Assembly (NCBI RefSeq): GCF_009763255.1
Contig: NZ_WSJB01000005.1
Coordinates: 62,001 to 126,000 of the forward strand
Reading direction: 5' to 3'
Origin: Bordetella sp. 02P26C-1
GTDB lineage: Bacteria; Pseudomonadota; Gammaproteobacteria; Burkholderiales; Burkholderiaceae_B
Length of the DNA: 64,000 bases
Shown: piece by piece, positions 38,927 through 48,236 of the stretch
Numbering within the stretch: position 1 is the stretch's first letter
How the letters are laid out: each line of letters starts with the position of its first letter
The notes under the pieces: model-generated
Databases searched by the model: none
Told to the model about the DNA's origin: nothing
Seen by the model: the letters and a program-made list of their open reading frames with translations, nothing else
Position numbers and translations under genes: made by a program

Positions 38927-40414
38927 CTACTGCCTGCGCATACGCGGCGGTCGATAGCAATAGCCCAGGTCCTCGAGCCACTGCGCCACGCGCAAGGAAG
39001 TCAAATCTTCACCATGCCCCGCGATAATCTGCACGCCAACCGGCAGCCCTTCTGTGCTGAGCCCCGCTGGCGCCACCGTCGATGGCAAGCCGCACAGACC
39101 CGAGAACCCAGCCCAAAACAACTGCGTGGTCATGGGCTGGGGCCGCCCATTGACCGACAACATGCGCTGCCAAGGCTCGCCAGCCTGGTTCAGTTCGAAC
39201 GCAGGCGTGGCCGCCGCCGGGCATAACAGCACGTCGTACCACTGAAAATAGTCATCCCAAGCCCGCGCGAAACGCCGACGGGCTTGGGCCAGCTGCAGCC
39301 AGGCCCGATGATCCAACACCGTCCCGACATGCTGCAGGGTCGCATAGCTCAAGTCATGCGGATCGCATTCGCGCGCGCGCTCTTGCGCTTGCGCATAGGC
39401 GCTGTCGTTCATGTACATTGAGGTCGCCGCACGCAGCATGAGCACATACGTGCGCCACAGCTCCTCGGCCTCAATCGACGGCATCGACTGCATCGTGACT
39501 TTCGCGCCGCTTTGCTCCAGCCTGCGCGCCAATGATTCGATCACCGTGGACACTTCGCTATCGACCGGCGCGAACGGATGACTGGACAGCACGCCAATAC
39601 GACAGTGATCCAATTGCACCGGACGCGGCGCGCGCAGCTCACGGCCGTCTTGCGCCAACACACGCAGCAAGATTTCCAGGTCTTTAGCGGAACGCGCCAG
39701 CGGCCCGGCCACATTGATATCGGGCGTCGGATCATCACTGCGTATGCCATGACCGGCCAGCGAGATCAGCCCATGCGTGCTTTTATGCGAAAAAATGCCG
39801 CAGTAGTGCGCCGGATTGCGCAGCGACGAACCGATATCCGAACCGACATCGAAGACGCTCATGCCCGCGCAGACCGCTGCCGCGCTACCGCCCGACGAGC
39901 CCCCCGGGGTGCGGGTGGGAGCATGCGGATTGCGCGTCGTGCCATACACGGCGTTATGGCTTTGCCAATCACGCAAATGCAGCGGAACATTGCTCTTGCC
40001 GAGCAAGACCGCACCCGCACGACGCAGTCGCGTGATGACCGCTGCATCCTGATCAGCGATGTTGTGCGCATGCGCCGAATCGCCACATGTCGTAGGCCAG
40101 CCCGCGACATCGAATGACTCTTTAATCGAAAAGGGAATCCCGGCCAGCGGGCCCAGCGCTTCGCCCGCGCGCCGCGCCGCGTCGATGCGACAAGCCTCGG
40201 CTCGCGCCGCGGCGTGGTCATGTATCACCAGCGCGTGGACGGTCTCATGATCGCGTTTGAAGGCGGCCTCGCAGGCATCCAACAGCGTCTGCGCCGACAG
40301 TGCTTGCGTCTGTAGCGCTTGCGTTAAACGCCATAGGGGCCAATAGCATAGCGACTCGGCGTCATCGACCCCGGCTGTCGCCTCGATCACACTCGTCGGA
40401 CTTGCGAATGCCAC
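38927..40414 (-). CDS. Amidase-signature hydrolase
   Basis: 495 residues. Amidase-signature family with the Ser-cisSer-Lys triad: K98 (PFSIKESFD), S173 (TPGGSSGGSAAA) and nucleophile S197 (GSDIGSSLRNPA, where most members have GGS). It hydrolyses a carboxamide or related C-N bond, but the substrate cannot be told. It starts at GTG 40414 with a strong GGGAGGG ribosome site. A GTATAC dyad lies 20 bases upstream of the start and overlaps the likely promoter, like those in the HDO region, so it may belong to the same GntR regulon. Probably co-transcribed with the MFS gene. Confidence 0.88.
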   Translation of the reverse strand: MAFASPTSVIEATAGVDDAESLCYWPLWRLTQALQTQALSAQTLLDACEAAFKRDHETVHALVIHDHAAARAEACRIDAARRAGEALGPLAGIPFSIKESFDVAGWPTTCGDSAHAHNIADQDAAVITRLRRAGAVLLGKSNVPLHLRDWQSHNAVYGTTRNPHAPTRTPGGSSGGSAAAVCAGMSVFDVGSDIGSSLRNPAHYCGIFSHKSTHGLISLAGHGIRSDDPTPDINVAGPLARSAKDLEILLRVLAQDGRELRAPRPVQLDHCRIGVLSSHPFAPVDSEVSTVIESLARRLEQSGAKVTMQSMPSIEAEELWRTYVLMLRAATSMYMNDSAYAQAQERARECDPHDLSYATLQHVGTVLDHRAWLQLAQARRRFARAWDDYFQWYDVLLCPAAATPAFELNQAGEPWQRMLSVNGRPQPMTTQLFWAGFSGLCGLPSTVAPAGLSTEGLPVGVQIIAGHGEDLTSLRVAQWLEDLGYCYRPPRMRRQ

Positions 40415-40430
40415 GTTGCTTCCCTCCCGT

Positions 40431-40450
40431 TTTGTATACTATATACATAA
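40431..40450. promoter_or_regulatory. Candidate GntR-type operator at the amidase promoter
   Basis: TTTGTATACTATATACATAA carries a GTATAC dyad (40434-40439) and a partial second copy (TATATAC), 20 bases before the amidase start. It fits the loose T-N-GT-N2-AC-N-A consensus of FCD-type GntR regulators and resembles the boxes at 53.1, 53.2 and 57.4 kb. Confidence 0.45.
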
Positions 40451-40493
40451 ATAACGGGGTAGAAGTGGCTTTATACGCCTTAACTAGGGAAAC

Positions 40494-40505
40494 TCCGTAT
40501 ACAAT
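40494..40505. promoter_or_regulatory. Second GTATAC dyad upstream of the amidase
   Basis: CCGTATACAAT, GTATAC at 40497-40502, about 63 bp from the proximal box. Together they could be a two-site operator. Taken alone this site is weak evidence, since GTATAC is expected several times by chance in 64 kb. Confidence 0.3.
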
Positions 40506-40581
40506 CCATGCCTGCCACACATCGCAGGATAAGTTCGTCGGCGGCCACGCGTGCCCGACAGGCCGTTGGTCAGAACGGAGA

Positions 40582-41382
40582 TCAAGAGGGGTTTCGCAGT
40601 CGATCCAAACGCAGCCGGCCGCGTTCATCGCTCAAATGACGCATCGCCCCGAAAGCCGCCCCCATCGCAGCCAAGGTACTGGCGCCGCACAATAAAAACA
40701 TCAACAGGATCTGATACTTCGCGGCCTCACTCGGGTCCATTCCCGCGAGGATTTGCCCCGTCATAATGCCCGGCAAAGTGATGATGCCCGCGGCGGCCAT
40801 CTGATTAATGCTAGGCACGATGCCGCGCCGCACCGACTCGCGCAGCAGTCCCGCGAATGCCTGGCGTGCCGGCGCGCCCAGCGAAATGCGCGCCTCGATC
40901 GCCAAACGCTCGCGCGTAGCGCCCGTGAGCATGGTATCTAAAGCCAGACTCGCCGCGTTTAACGCGCTGCCCAACACAATGCCCACCAGTGCCACCACAT
41001 AGCGCGGGTCATACCAAGGCGTGGGCTCCACTGCCGTATTGGTGATGAAGAATACGCAGATCAAGGTTGCCGAAGCAACGGCCATCGCGCTGATCACCAG
41101 ATTGCCGTGCCGCTGCAGACGCGCTTTGGGACGCACTGCCACCTCGCGGATGGCCAGTGCCATCATCACGGTGATGATGAGCAAGGTCAATCCCGCGCTG
41201 GCATGGGTGAACACCACCCGCAGCAACTGTCCGACCAACAACAACTGAACAATCGTGCGGGTTGCCGACCATAGGATCTGTTTCTGAAGATTCAGACGCA
41301 GTACCAACGAAATTGCCGCGCAGAGCAGCACCAGACAAGAGGCAATCGCGAGGTCCGAGGCATGTAATGCGATCACGTTCAT
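40582..41382 (-). CDS. fetB: FetB-like ABC exporter permease (UPF0014)
   Basis: 266 residues with about 7 membrane segments. UPF0014/YbbM family markers are RTIVQLLLVGQLLR, SALNAASLALDTM (with GSALNA) and the LPGIMTGQILAGMDP loop. In E. coli FetAB lowers intracellular iron under oxidative stress. Its start overlaps the ATPase gene stop by 4 bases (41379-41382). Confidence 0.88.
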   Translation of the reverse strand: MNVIALHASDLAIASCLVLLCAAISLVLRLNLQKQILWSATRTIVQLLLVGQLLRVVFTHASAGLTLLIITVMMALAIREVAVRPKARLQRHGNLVISAMAVASATLICVFFITNTAVEPTPWYDPRYVVALVGIVLGSALNAASLALDTMLTGATRERLAIEARISLGAPARQAFAGLLRESVRRGIVPSINQMAAAGIITLPGIMTGQILAGMDPSEAAKYQILLMFLLCGASTLAAMGAAFGAMRHLSDERGRLRLDRLRNPS

Positions 41383-42035
41383 GCGACCTCCAATGAACCG
41401 GCGCGCATGCGGAACATCCGTTGCGCCAATCGCCCGGCCTGCGCCGGATTATGCGTGACCATCACAATCGCACCGCCTCGCTCGAGGAACCGATGCAATT
41501 CCTGTTCGACCCGTTGTGTGGCTGCCTCGTCCAACGCGGCCGTGGGCTCGTCCAGCAAGAGGATAGCGGGCGAGAGCGTCAATGCGCGTACCAGCGCCAG
41601 ACGTTGCCGCTCACCCGTGGATAGTTCGCGCACCGCAGCCTGCAACTTCGCGGGGGACACATCCAGCCGTTGAGCGATGATGCCCGCGGCCGGCACGTCC
41701 GCGAAATGGGCGGCCACCGATTCGTCCCACCAGCCCGCCTCGGCCTGGCAGTACACGACGTGTCGTCGCCATTCGTATCCCCGCATCGCGGCGCGATCGC
41801 GTCCTTTCAGCTCGGCCGTCCCGGAGCCAGGATCCAGATCGGCGATCTGCCGCAAAAGCAGGGACTTCCCGGAACCGGAAGCCCCCACGATCGCAACACA
41901 CTCGCCCGCGGCAATCTCCAAGGACACGGGTGCGAGCCTCGCGCTGCCAAGCCCGCGCAGCCTTAAGACAGGCTCACTCCCGTCCCCCACCTCGCCCGCG
42001 TAGCGGGACACCGACGACTCAGGCAACTTGGGCAT
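41379..42035 (-). CDS. fetA: FetA-like ABC exporter ATPase
   Basis: 218 residues. Walker A GASGSGKS (51-58), signature LSTGERQRLAL, Walker B ILLLDEPTAALD and the switch histidine in VTHNP. The small size and direct coupling to an UPF0014 permease identify FetA (YbbL). A 25-bp gap separates it from the upstream DapA-family gene. Confidence 0.87.
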   Translation of the reverse strand: MPKLPESSVSRYAGEVGDGSEPVLRLRGLGSARLAPVSLEIAAGECVAIVGASGSGKSLLLRQIADLDPGSGTAELKGRDRAAMRGYEWRRHVVYCQAEAGWWDESVAAHFADVPAAGIIAQRLDVSPAKLQAAVRELSTGERQRLALVRALTLSPAILLLDEPTAALDEAATQRVEQELHRFLERGGAIVMVTHNPAQAGRLAQRMFRMRAGSLEVA

Positions 42036-42062
42036 AGCAACTATCAGCGCCTTGCGACGCCC

Positions 42063-42974
42063 TCAGATCAGACCCCATTGGTTCAGCAGTCGACGCAGCG
42101 TCTCGTCGGCCTCGGACGACAGCGGCCAAGCGCCCGGCGCGCGCACGGCGCCGCAGTCATCGCCCAATAGCTGCAATGCGCGTTTGACCACGGTCACGTT
42201 CGTACCGTTACGCTCCAGCGCGCGCAGGGCCTCGAATTCCGCCATGCCGCGAATCAGCGTCATGGCTTGGGGATAGTCACCCGCTTCCAGCGCGGCATGG
42301 ATGGCCACCGAACGTTCGGGCAGCACATTGATCAAGCCCGAGGTGAATCCGCGCGATCCCACGGCATAGAAGGGCGGCGCCCAATGTTCGGCCAGCCCCC
42401 CCACCCATGCAAGATCGCGCTCGCGGGTGCGCTCTATCATCTCGGCCAGGCGTAGCGGCGTGGGCGAGGCCCACTTCACCCCAACCACGCCCGGGATCGC
42501 GCACAATGCCTCAATCGCATCGAAACCAATACCGTCATCGCGCAGATAGAGCACCAGTGGCAGCCCGTCGCCCGCTTCGGCGATGCGCTTGACGTATTCC
42601 ACCACGCCGCGCGGAGCGACAAACGGATCTGGCGGCTGGTGCACCATCAGCGCGCTGGCACCTGCCGCACGCGAGGCCCGCGCCAGCGCGCGCGCGTCAT
42701 GCAAGCTGCGTCCCACGCCCGCCACCAGCGGCACCCGTCCGCCGACCTGTTCAGCCGCGGCGTGCACCATCTGTTCGGCCTCTTGCGTGGTCAGCCCATA
42801 AAACTCGCTGGTATTGCCATTGGTCACCAGCACGTGCACGCCGGCATTGACGGCGCGATCGACGATAGGCGCGAGCCTTGCGGGCGCGAGCTTGTCCTCG
42901 TTATCGAACGGGGTGACCAAAATACCGGAAATTCCATTGAGCGCATTGCGTAGCGCGGTGGGGGCTTGACTCAT
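42063..42974 (-). CDS. DapA/NanA-family aldolase or dehydratase
   Basis: 303 residues from ATG 42974 (MSQAPTALRNALNGISG); the frame is open further upstream but across the divergent promoter. Class I lyase with Schiff-base lysine K167 (GVVGVKWAS) and partner tyrosine Y143 (LPLVLYLRDD). The pyruvate-binding GNTSEF motif (N54-T55-S56) stands where DapA has GTTGE. The mix suggests a sugar-acid or keto-acid lyase (for example KdgD-like) rather than true lysine-pathway DapA. Same strand as fetAB, 27 bp upstream of it. Confidence 0.85.
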   Translation of the reverse strand: MSQAPTALRNALNGISGILVTPFDNEDKLAPARLAPIVDRAVNAGVHVLVTNGNTSEFYGLTTQEAEQMVHAAAEQVGGRVPLVAGVGRSLHDARALARASRAAGASALMVHQPPDPFVAPRGVVEYVKRIAEAGDGLPLVLYLRDDGIGFDAIEALCAIPGVVGVKWASPTPLRLAEMIERTRERDLAWVGGLAEHWAPPFYAVGSRGFTSGLINVLPERSVAIHAALEAGDYPQAMTLIRGMAEFEALRALERNGTNVTVVKRALQLLGDDCGAVRAPGAWPLSSEADETLRRLLNQWGLI

Positions 42975-42992
42975 TGTCTCTCTCACTAAGGT

Positions 42993-43031
42993 TGCCGACC
43001 GGTCTGTGACAGCCAGACAGGTTCCGGTCAG
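42993..43031. other. Nested inverted repeat in the DapA-family/ABC divergent region
   Basis: GACCGG...CCGGTC encloses GTCTG...CAGAC, giving a nested dyad 18 bases upstream of the DapA-family start. It could be an operator or a leader hairpin. There is no further evidence. Confidence 0.3.
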
Positions 43032-43101
43032 ATTGAACACGTTCAGCCGCCGCGCGTCCAATCCCAAGAAGGTATGCAATGATATAAAAATTGAATCACA
43101 T

Positions 43102-44967
43102 ATGCCGATCCGCCGACCGGCAACTCCCACGATGATCGAAGACCGTCTTGATCCCTTCCCAGCCACCTCTGCCGCCACGGCGCCCAAGGGGCTGTTGCGC
43201 TTTCTATGGGCCTGCTCAAAAGGCGCAAGGGGCTATTTAGCGCTACTGGCGCTCTTTAGCGCGGCGGTATCCATCTACGAAGCATGGTTATTCGCCTTCC
43301 TGGGTCAGATCGTCGATCTCCTGTCCGATTGGCAGAGCGACGCCATCACGACCGATGAAAGCCGCGTGCTGTGGACCATCGGCATCGTACTGGTGGCGAG
43401 TATTGGCCTGGTCGCCGCGCGCACCATCATTCAGCATCAGATCCTGGCCATTAATCTGCCACTGCGTCTCAGATGGAATTTTCACCGGCTGATGCTGCAG
43501 CAAAGCTTGTCGTTCTTCACCGACGAGTTCGCCGGCCGCGTGACGACCAAAGTCATGCAGACGGCGCTGGCCGTGCGCGAAGTGTTGTTCACCTTCTCGG
43601 AGATCGTGCTGGGCATCGGAATCTACTTCGTCACGATCATCGCGCTGGCCGGCGGCTTCGATGCCAAGCTGATGTTGCCATTCTTGGGATGGATCGTTCT
43701 CTACGGTCTGTCCATGCGCTATTTCATCCCACGCCTGGCGAAAGTCTCTCAGGAACAGGCGCATGCGCGTTCGTCCATGACCGGCCGCGTCACGGACGCC
43801 TATGCCAACATCATGACGGTCAAACTCTTCTCGCACACGCAGCGCGAGGCCCAGTTCGCTCGCGCCGCGATGGAAGACTTCAAGCTCACCGGCTACCGCC
43901 AGATGCGTCTGGTCAGCCAGTTCGAAGTCGTCAACCAGATTCTCGTGGTGGGCCTGATCCTATCCGCCGGAGGCTATGCACTTTACCTGTGGCACGGCGG
44001 CGCGGTGGGACCCGGCGCCGTGGCCGCCGTCACCGCGATGGCCTTGCGCGTGAACGGCATGTCGCACTGGATCATGTGGCAGATGACCTCGCTATTCGAG
44101 GCTATAGGCACCGTGCACGATGGTATCGCGACGTTCTCGCGCAAAGCCAAGGTTCTGGACCGCCCCGACGCCGTGCCGCTGCGGATCACCAAGGGCGAAG
44201 TCGTCTTTGACCAGATCACCTTCAACTACAACGGCAAGCGTCAGGTATTCGATGGCCTGAGCCTGACCGTCAAGCCGGGCGAAAAGATCGGCCTCGTCGG
44301 GCGTTCCGGCGCGGGTAAATCCACGTTGGTCAACCTGCTGCTGCGCTTTTATGACGTGGACGGCGGACGCATTTGTATCGACGGGCAGAATATCGCGCAG
44401 GTGACCCAGGACAGCCTGCGTCAGGCCATCGGCATGGTGACCCAGGACACGTCGTTGCTACATCGCAGTATCCGCGACAACATCGCCTATGGCTTGCCCG
44501 ACGCGACCGATGCGGATATCGAAGCCGCCGCCATGCACGCGCAGGCCCATGATTTCATTCAGCGATTGAGCGATCTGCAAGGCCGCACGGGCTACGACAC
44601 CCAGGTGGGCGAGCGCGGCGCGAAGCTCTCGGGCGGTCAGCGTCAACGCATCGCGATCGCTCGCGTCATGCTGAAAAACGCACCCATCCTGCTGTTGGAT
44701 GAGGCCACCAGCGCGCTTGACTCCGAGGTCGAAGCCGCTATCCAGGAAAGCCTGACGGAAATGATGCAGGGCAAGACCGTCATCGCAATCGCCCACCGCT
44801 TGTCCACCATCGCCGCGATGGACAGATTGATCGTGCTGGATCAGGGCCGCATCATCGAAGAGGGCAGTCATGCCGAACTGTTGAAGAAAAACGGCGTGTA
44901 TGCGCGACTGTGGGAGCATCAGAGTGGCGGCTTTCTAGGTCAGGATGAGGAGGAGCCCGCCACGTAA
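43102..44967 (+). CDS. ABC-type exporter, fused permease-ATPase
   Basis: About 621 residues. An N-terminal ABC_membrane domain has six helices (first at GYLALLALFSAAVSIYEAWLF). The nucleotide-binding domain has Walker A GRSGAGKST, signature LSGGQRQR, Walker B ILLLDEATSALD and switch IAIAHRL. It works as a homodimer or half-transporter exporting lipids, drugs or peptides. The start is uncertain: ATG 43102 (MPIRRPATPT) or 43132 (MIEDRLDPF). Neither has a clear ribosome site, and an open frame reaches 43006. Confidence 0.88.
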   Translation: MPIRRPATPTMIEDRLDPFPATSAATAPKGLLRFLWACSKGARGYLALLALFSAAVSIYEAWLFAFLGQIVDLLSDWQSDAITTDESRVLWTIGIVLVASIGLVAARTIIQHQILAINLPLRLRWNFHRLMLQQSLSFFTDEFAGRVTTKVMQTALAVREVLFTFSEIVLGIGIYFVTIIALAGGFDAKLMLPFLGWIVLYGLSMRYFIPRLAKVSQEQAHARSSMTGRVTDAYANIMTVKLFSHTQREAQFARAAMEDFKLTGYRQMRLVSQFEVVNQILVVGLILSAGGYALYLWHGGAVGPGAVAAVTAMALRVNGMSHWIMWQMTSLFEAIGTVHDGIATFSRKAKVLDRPDAVPLRITKGEVVFDQITFNYNGKRQVFDGLSLTVKPGEKIGLVGRSGAGKSTLVNLLLRFYDVDGGRICIDGQNIAQVTQDSLRQAIGMVTQDTSLLHRSIRDNIAYGLPDATDADIEAAAMHAQAHDFIQRLSDLQGRTGYDTQVGERGAKLSGGQRQRIAIARVMLKNAPILLLDEATSALDSEVEAAIQESLTEMMQGKTVIAIAHRLSTIAAMDRLIVLDQGRIIEEGSHAELLKKNGVYARLWEHQSGGFLGQDEEEPAT

Positions 44968-45104
44968 ATCGCCGTGCGCGCGCGGGCAAGCGGGTGCCGA
45001 CAAAGCATCCTACAATCAATGAAGCAGTCGCAGCCTTACCCCAAAAAAATTCGAACCACGGCCGCTAACTACAGACGCCGTGATCAATAGTGGAGACTAG
45101 CGGT

Positions 45105-45851
45105 ATGGCGTCAAATCTATCCGTCAAAGGCAAGCGCATCCTCATCACGGGGGCCTCCAGCGGACTCGGTCAGCATTTTGCGCGATTGCTCGCCGGCGAA
45201 GGTGCTCACCTCATCCTCGCGGCGCGCCGATTGGACCGGTTGCAAGCCTTTGCCGATACGCTGGATGGCGAAGTGGCGCCGGTCTGTATCCGATTCGATG
45301 TCACGGATGCGACCAGCCGCCAGGACCTCGCTGCCCGTATCGATAGTCTGGACGTACTCATCAATAACGCCGGGATTGTGCGGCCGGGACCAGCTGCCGA
45401 ACACTGCGCCGAAGACTGGAATGCCGTGATGGACACCAACCTGAACGGCATATTCTTTCTCTCCCAGGCGCTCTTGTCGGCACTGCGTCAAAGCAGCGGC
45501 AGCATCGTCAACATTGCCTCGATTCTGGGCCTGCGCCAAGCGGGCGGGGTGGTCTCGTACGCCGTCTCCAAGGCCGGGGTGATTCAGCTGAGCAAGACAC
45601 TCGCCCTGGAATGGGCTCGCTATGGCGTGCGGGTCAACACCCTCGCGCCAGGGTATATCGAAACCGAATTCAACGCGGATTTTTGGCCCACGCAAGCCGG
45701 GCAGGCGCTCATTAACCGTATCCCGCAACGTCGGCTCGGACAACTCACCGATCTCGACGGGCCTATCCTCCTGCTGTGCAGCGATGCGTCGCGTTATATG
45801 ACTGGCTCCGTATTGGCAGTCGATGGTGGCCATCTGGTCAATACACTTTAA
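45105..45851 (+). CDS. Short-chain dehydrogenase/reductase
   Basis: 248 residues from ATG 45105 with GGAG 10 bases upstream. Classical SDR: TGASSGLG (15-22), NNAG (87-90), catalytic S139, Y152 and K156 (SYAVSK), and PGYIETEF. It reduces or oxidises a hydroxy/keto acyl substrate with NAD(P)H. First gene of a tight trio with an acyl-CoA dehydrogenase (10 bp on) and a phosphotransferase, resembling LvaD of the levulinate pathway. Confidence 0.9.
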   Translation: MASNLSVKGKRILITGASSGLGQHFARLLAGEGAHLILAARRLDRLQAFADTLDGEVAPVCIRFDVTDATSRQDLAARIDSLDVLINNAGIVRPGPAAEHCAEDWNAVMDTNLNGIFFLSQALLSALRQSSGSIVNIASILGLRQAGGVVSYAVSKAGVIQLSKTLALEWARYGVRVNTLAPGYIETEFNADFWPTQAGQALINRIPQRRLGQLTDLDGPILLLCSDASRYMTGSVLAVDGGHLVNTL

Positions 45852-45861
45852 GGGAATCGCC

Positions 45862-47055
45862 ATGTATACGCCCTACCCTAGCGACCGCAGCCGCGAGATC
45901 GGAGAACGCGTCGAGGCTTTTGTCCGTAACGTGGTCGTGCCCTACGAAAATGACCCGCGCTGCACCAGCCATGGTCCCGCCCAGGCACTGGTGCAAGAAC
46001 TGCGGTCGCGCGCGCGCGAGGCAGGCATCATGACGCCGCATATTCTTGACGATGGCACTCACCTGACGCAGCGCGAAACCGCCGCCGTGCTCAAACGCTC
46101 CGGGCTGTCACCGCTAGGCCCTATCGCCGTCAACACCATGGCGCCCGACGAGGGCAATATGTTTCTGCTAGGCAAAGTGGCCACCCCCGAACAGAAAGCG
46201 AAGTATCTCAATCGACTCGTCAGCGGCCACGCGCGCTCCGCCTTTTTCATGACCGAGCCCGCTACGGAAGGCGGCGCGGGATCCGATCCGTCGATGCTGC
46301 AGACCACGGCTGTCCGCCAAGACGGGCATTGGGTCGTCAATGGGCGCAAGATGTTCATCACGGGAGCTGACGGCGCGGAAGTCGGCATCGTGATGGCCCG
46401 CAGCAACACCGGCGAAAAGATTCAGGCCACGATGTTCCTCGTCGCGCTACCGCATCCCGCCATCCGTATCGAGCGGGTTCTCGACACCATCGATAGCTCA
46501 ATGCCCGGCGGGCACGCACAGATCGCCATCGACAATCTTATCGTGCCGGACGAAGACGTTTTGGGCCAAGCCCACGAAGGCTTCCGTTATGCGCAAGTAC
46601 GCCTCGCGCCCGCGCGCCTATCGCATTGCATGCGCTGGTTCGGTGCCGCGGTACGCGCCAACGAAATCGCCACGGCTTACGCCGTCAAGCGACAAGCCTT
46701 TGGCAAAGCGCTGATCGATCACGAGGGCGTGGGCTTCATGCTGGCGGATAACCAGATCGATCTGCAGCAAGCGGCGCTCATGATCGATTGGTGCGCCGAT
46801 GTGTTGGATGCCGGGTCGCAAGCCACGACAGAGAGCTCCATGGCCAAGGTCGCTGTCTCCGACGCGCTCTTTCGCGTCGCGGATCGGTGTGTACAGATCA
46901 TGGGCGGCACGGGCGTGTCGCGCGATACGGTCGTGGAACAAGTCTTTCGCGAAGTCCGGGCATTTCGCGTCTACGACGGCCCCACTGAAGTACACAAATG
47001 GTCCCTGGCCAAAAAAATCAAGCGTGATGCAATGCAAGGAGCCACGCATGGGTGA
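45862..47055 (+). CDS. Acyl-CoA dehydrogenase, ACAD10/11-like
   Basis: 397 residues from ATG 45862. FAD-dependent fold: FFMTEPATEGGAGSDPSM, VVNGRKMFITGADGA, and a C-terminal helical domain with QIMGGTGVSRDTVVEQVFREVRAFRVYDGPTEVHKW (cited here as the region 348-383). That C-terminal form is typical of ACAD11-type enzymes working on 4-phosphorylated acyl-CoAs. The gene overlaps the phosphotransferase by 8 bases, fitting a shared two-step reaction. Confidence 0.88.
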   Translation: MYTPYPSDRSREIGERVEAFVRNVVVPYENDPRCTSHGPAQALVQELRSRAREAGIMTPHILDDGTHLTQRETAAVLKRSGLSPLGPIAVNTMAPDEGNMFLLGKVATPEQKAKYLNRLVSGHARSAFFMTEPATEGGAGSDPSMLQTTAVRQDGHWVVNGRKMFITGADGAEVGIVMARSNTGEKIQATMFLVALPHPAIRIERVLDTIDSSMPGGHAQIAIDNLIVPDEDVLGQAHEGFRYAQVRLAPARLSHCMRWFGAAVRANEIATAYAVKRQAFGKALIDHEGVGFMLADNQIDLQQAALMIDWCADVLDAGSQATTESSMAKVAVSDALFRVADRCVQIMGGTGVSRDTVVEQVFREVRAFRVYDGPTEVHKWSLAKKIKRDAMQGATHG

Positions 47056-48106
47056 CGCCAATACCTATGCCGGCACCATGCCGGTGCGCGCCGAACATCG
47101 CATCGATGCACATGCCCTGCTCGCCTGGATGCAAGCCAATGTCCCGGGTTTCGAGGGCCCGCTAAGCATCGATCAATTCAAGGGCGGCCAATCCAACCCC
47201 ACCTATCGCCTACGCACGCCAAGCCGCAACTATGTCCTGCGGCGCAAACCTCCCGGCGTTTTACTCAAGGGCGCACACGCCATCGAACGCGAGGCGCGCG
47301 TGATGCAGGCACTGGCCCAAGTGGGCTATCCCGTTCCACGCGTGCATGGCCTGTGCACCGACGAGAGCGTGCTTGGCAGCTGGTTCTTCGTCATGGACAT
47401 GGTCGAGGGCCGGATATTCTGGGACGCGAGCTTCTGCGACGTACCGCGAGAGGACCGCGCACAATACATGAATGCGATGAACGCCACGCTAGCCGCGTTG
47501 CATCGCGTGGACTACCAGGCCATCGGCCTGTCCGACTATGGACGTCCGGGCGGCTATATCAAGCGCCAGATCGACCGCTGGACCCGCCAATATCTCGACG
47601 ATGAGTTGACGGGACGTCACCCCTCGATGGATAAGCTGATCGAGTGGTTACCCGCCCATCTCCCCGATACCGAATCCGTCGCGCTCACGCATGGCGACTT
47701 TCGCGCGGACAATATGATTTTTCATCCGACGGAGCCGCGTGTATTAGCCGTGCTGGACTGGGAGCTGTCCACGCTAGGCGATCCGTTGGCGGATTTCGCC
47801 TACCACGCAATGATGTTTCGCATGCCACCCGATATCCTGGGTGGCATTGCCGGACTGGACCTGCAAGCGGCTGGCTTGCCCGACGAGAGCGCGTATGTGC
47901 AGGCCTACTGCGAGCGCACAGAACGCACGAGAATCCCCAACCTGGATTTCTACATCGTCTTCAACATGTTCCGCTTTGCGGCCATCTTGCATGGCATCAA
48001 AGGGCGCGTGCTGCGAGGCACGGCTGCCAACGGGAATGCCGAGGACATGGGCAACCGATTTGCGCGCGTCGCCGACATTGCCTGGTCTCAAGTAACCTCT
48101 TTGTGA
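47048..48106 (+). CDS. APH/choline-kinase-fold phosphotransferase, ACAD10/11 partner
   Basis: 352 residues. Aminoglycoside-phosphotransferase fold with the catalytic THGDFRADNMIFHP motif and the metal-binding LDWELSTLGDPLADFAYH. An N-terminal FKGGQSNPTYRL nucleotide loop is present. This subfamily is the kinase half of ACAD10/11 (LvaA in Pseudomonas), which phosphorylates the 4-hydroxyl of a hydroxyacyl-CoA so that the dehydrogenase partner can eliminate it. Start ATG 47048 lies inside the end of the acyl-CoA dehydrogenase gene. Confidence 0.88.
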   Translation: MGDANTYAGTMPVRAEHRIDAHALLAWMQANVPGFEGPLSIDQFKGGQSNPTYRLRTPSRNYVLRRKPPGVLLKGAHAIEREARVMQALAQVGYPVPRVHGLCTDESVLGSWFFVMDMVEGRIFWDASFCDVPREDRAQYMNAMNATLAALHRVDYQAIGLSDYGRPGGYIKRQIDRWTRQYLDDELTGRHPSMDKLIEWLPAHLPDTESVALTHGDFRADNMIFHPTEPRVLAVLDWELSTLGDPLADFAYHAMMFRMPPDILGGIAGLDLQAAGLPDESAYVQAYCERTERTRIPNLDFYIVFNMFRFAAILHGIKGRVLRGTAANGNAEDMGNRFARVADIAWSQVTSL

Positions 48107-48184
48107 ATGAGGTTTTATACCGGCAGCAGGTCTCACATCGCACTCGGCCATCCGCGAACATTCCACTAGAATCGATCATCTAAG

Positions 48185-48206
48185 CGCGCACGCTTCGGCG
48201 TGCGCG
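48185..48206 (+). terminator. 9-bp stem with UUCG tetraloop
   Basis: CGCGCACGC-TTCG-GCGTGCGCG is a perfect stem closed by the extra-stable C(UUCG)G tetraloop, 79 bases after the phosphotransferase stop and 31 bases before the next ATG. There is no T-run, so it could be a weak terminator, an RNA 3'-end protector, or a leader hairpin of the downstream gene. Confidence 0.45.
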
Positions 48207-48236
48207 GATCGACCTTATGGCCACACGGAGACCAGC

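Noticed and set aside
45117-45863. Minus-strand frame of 248 codons opposite the SDR gene
   Set aside because: The SDR motifs on the plus strand are complete; the minus frame shows no family signature.
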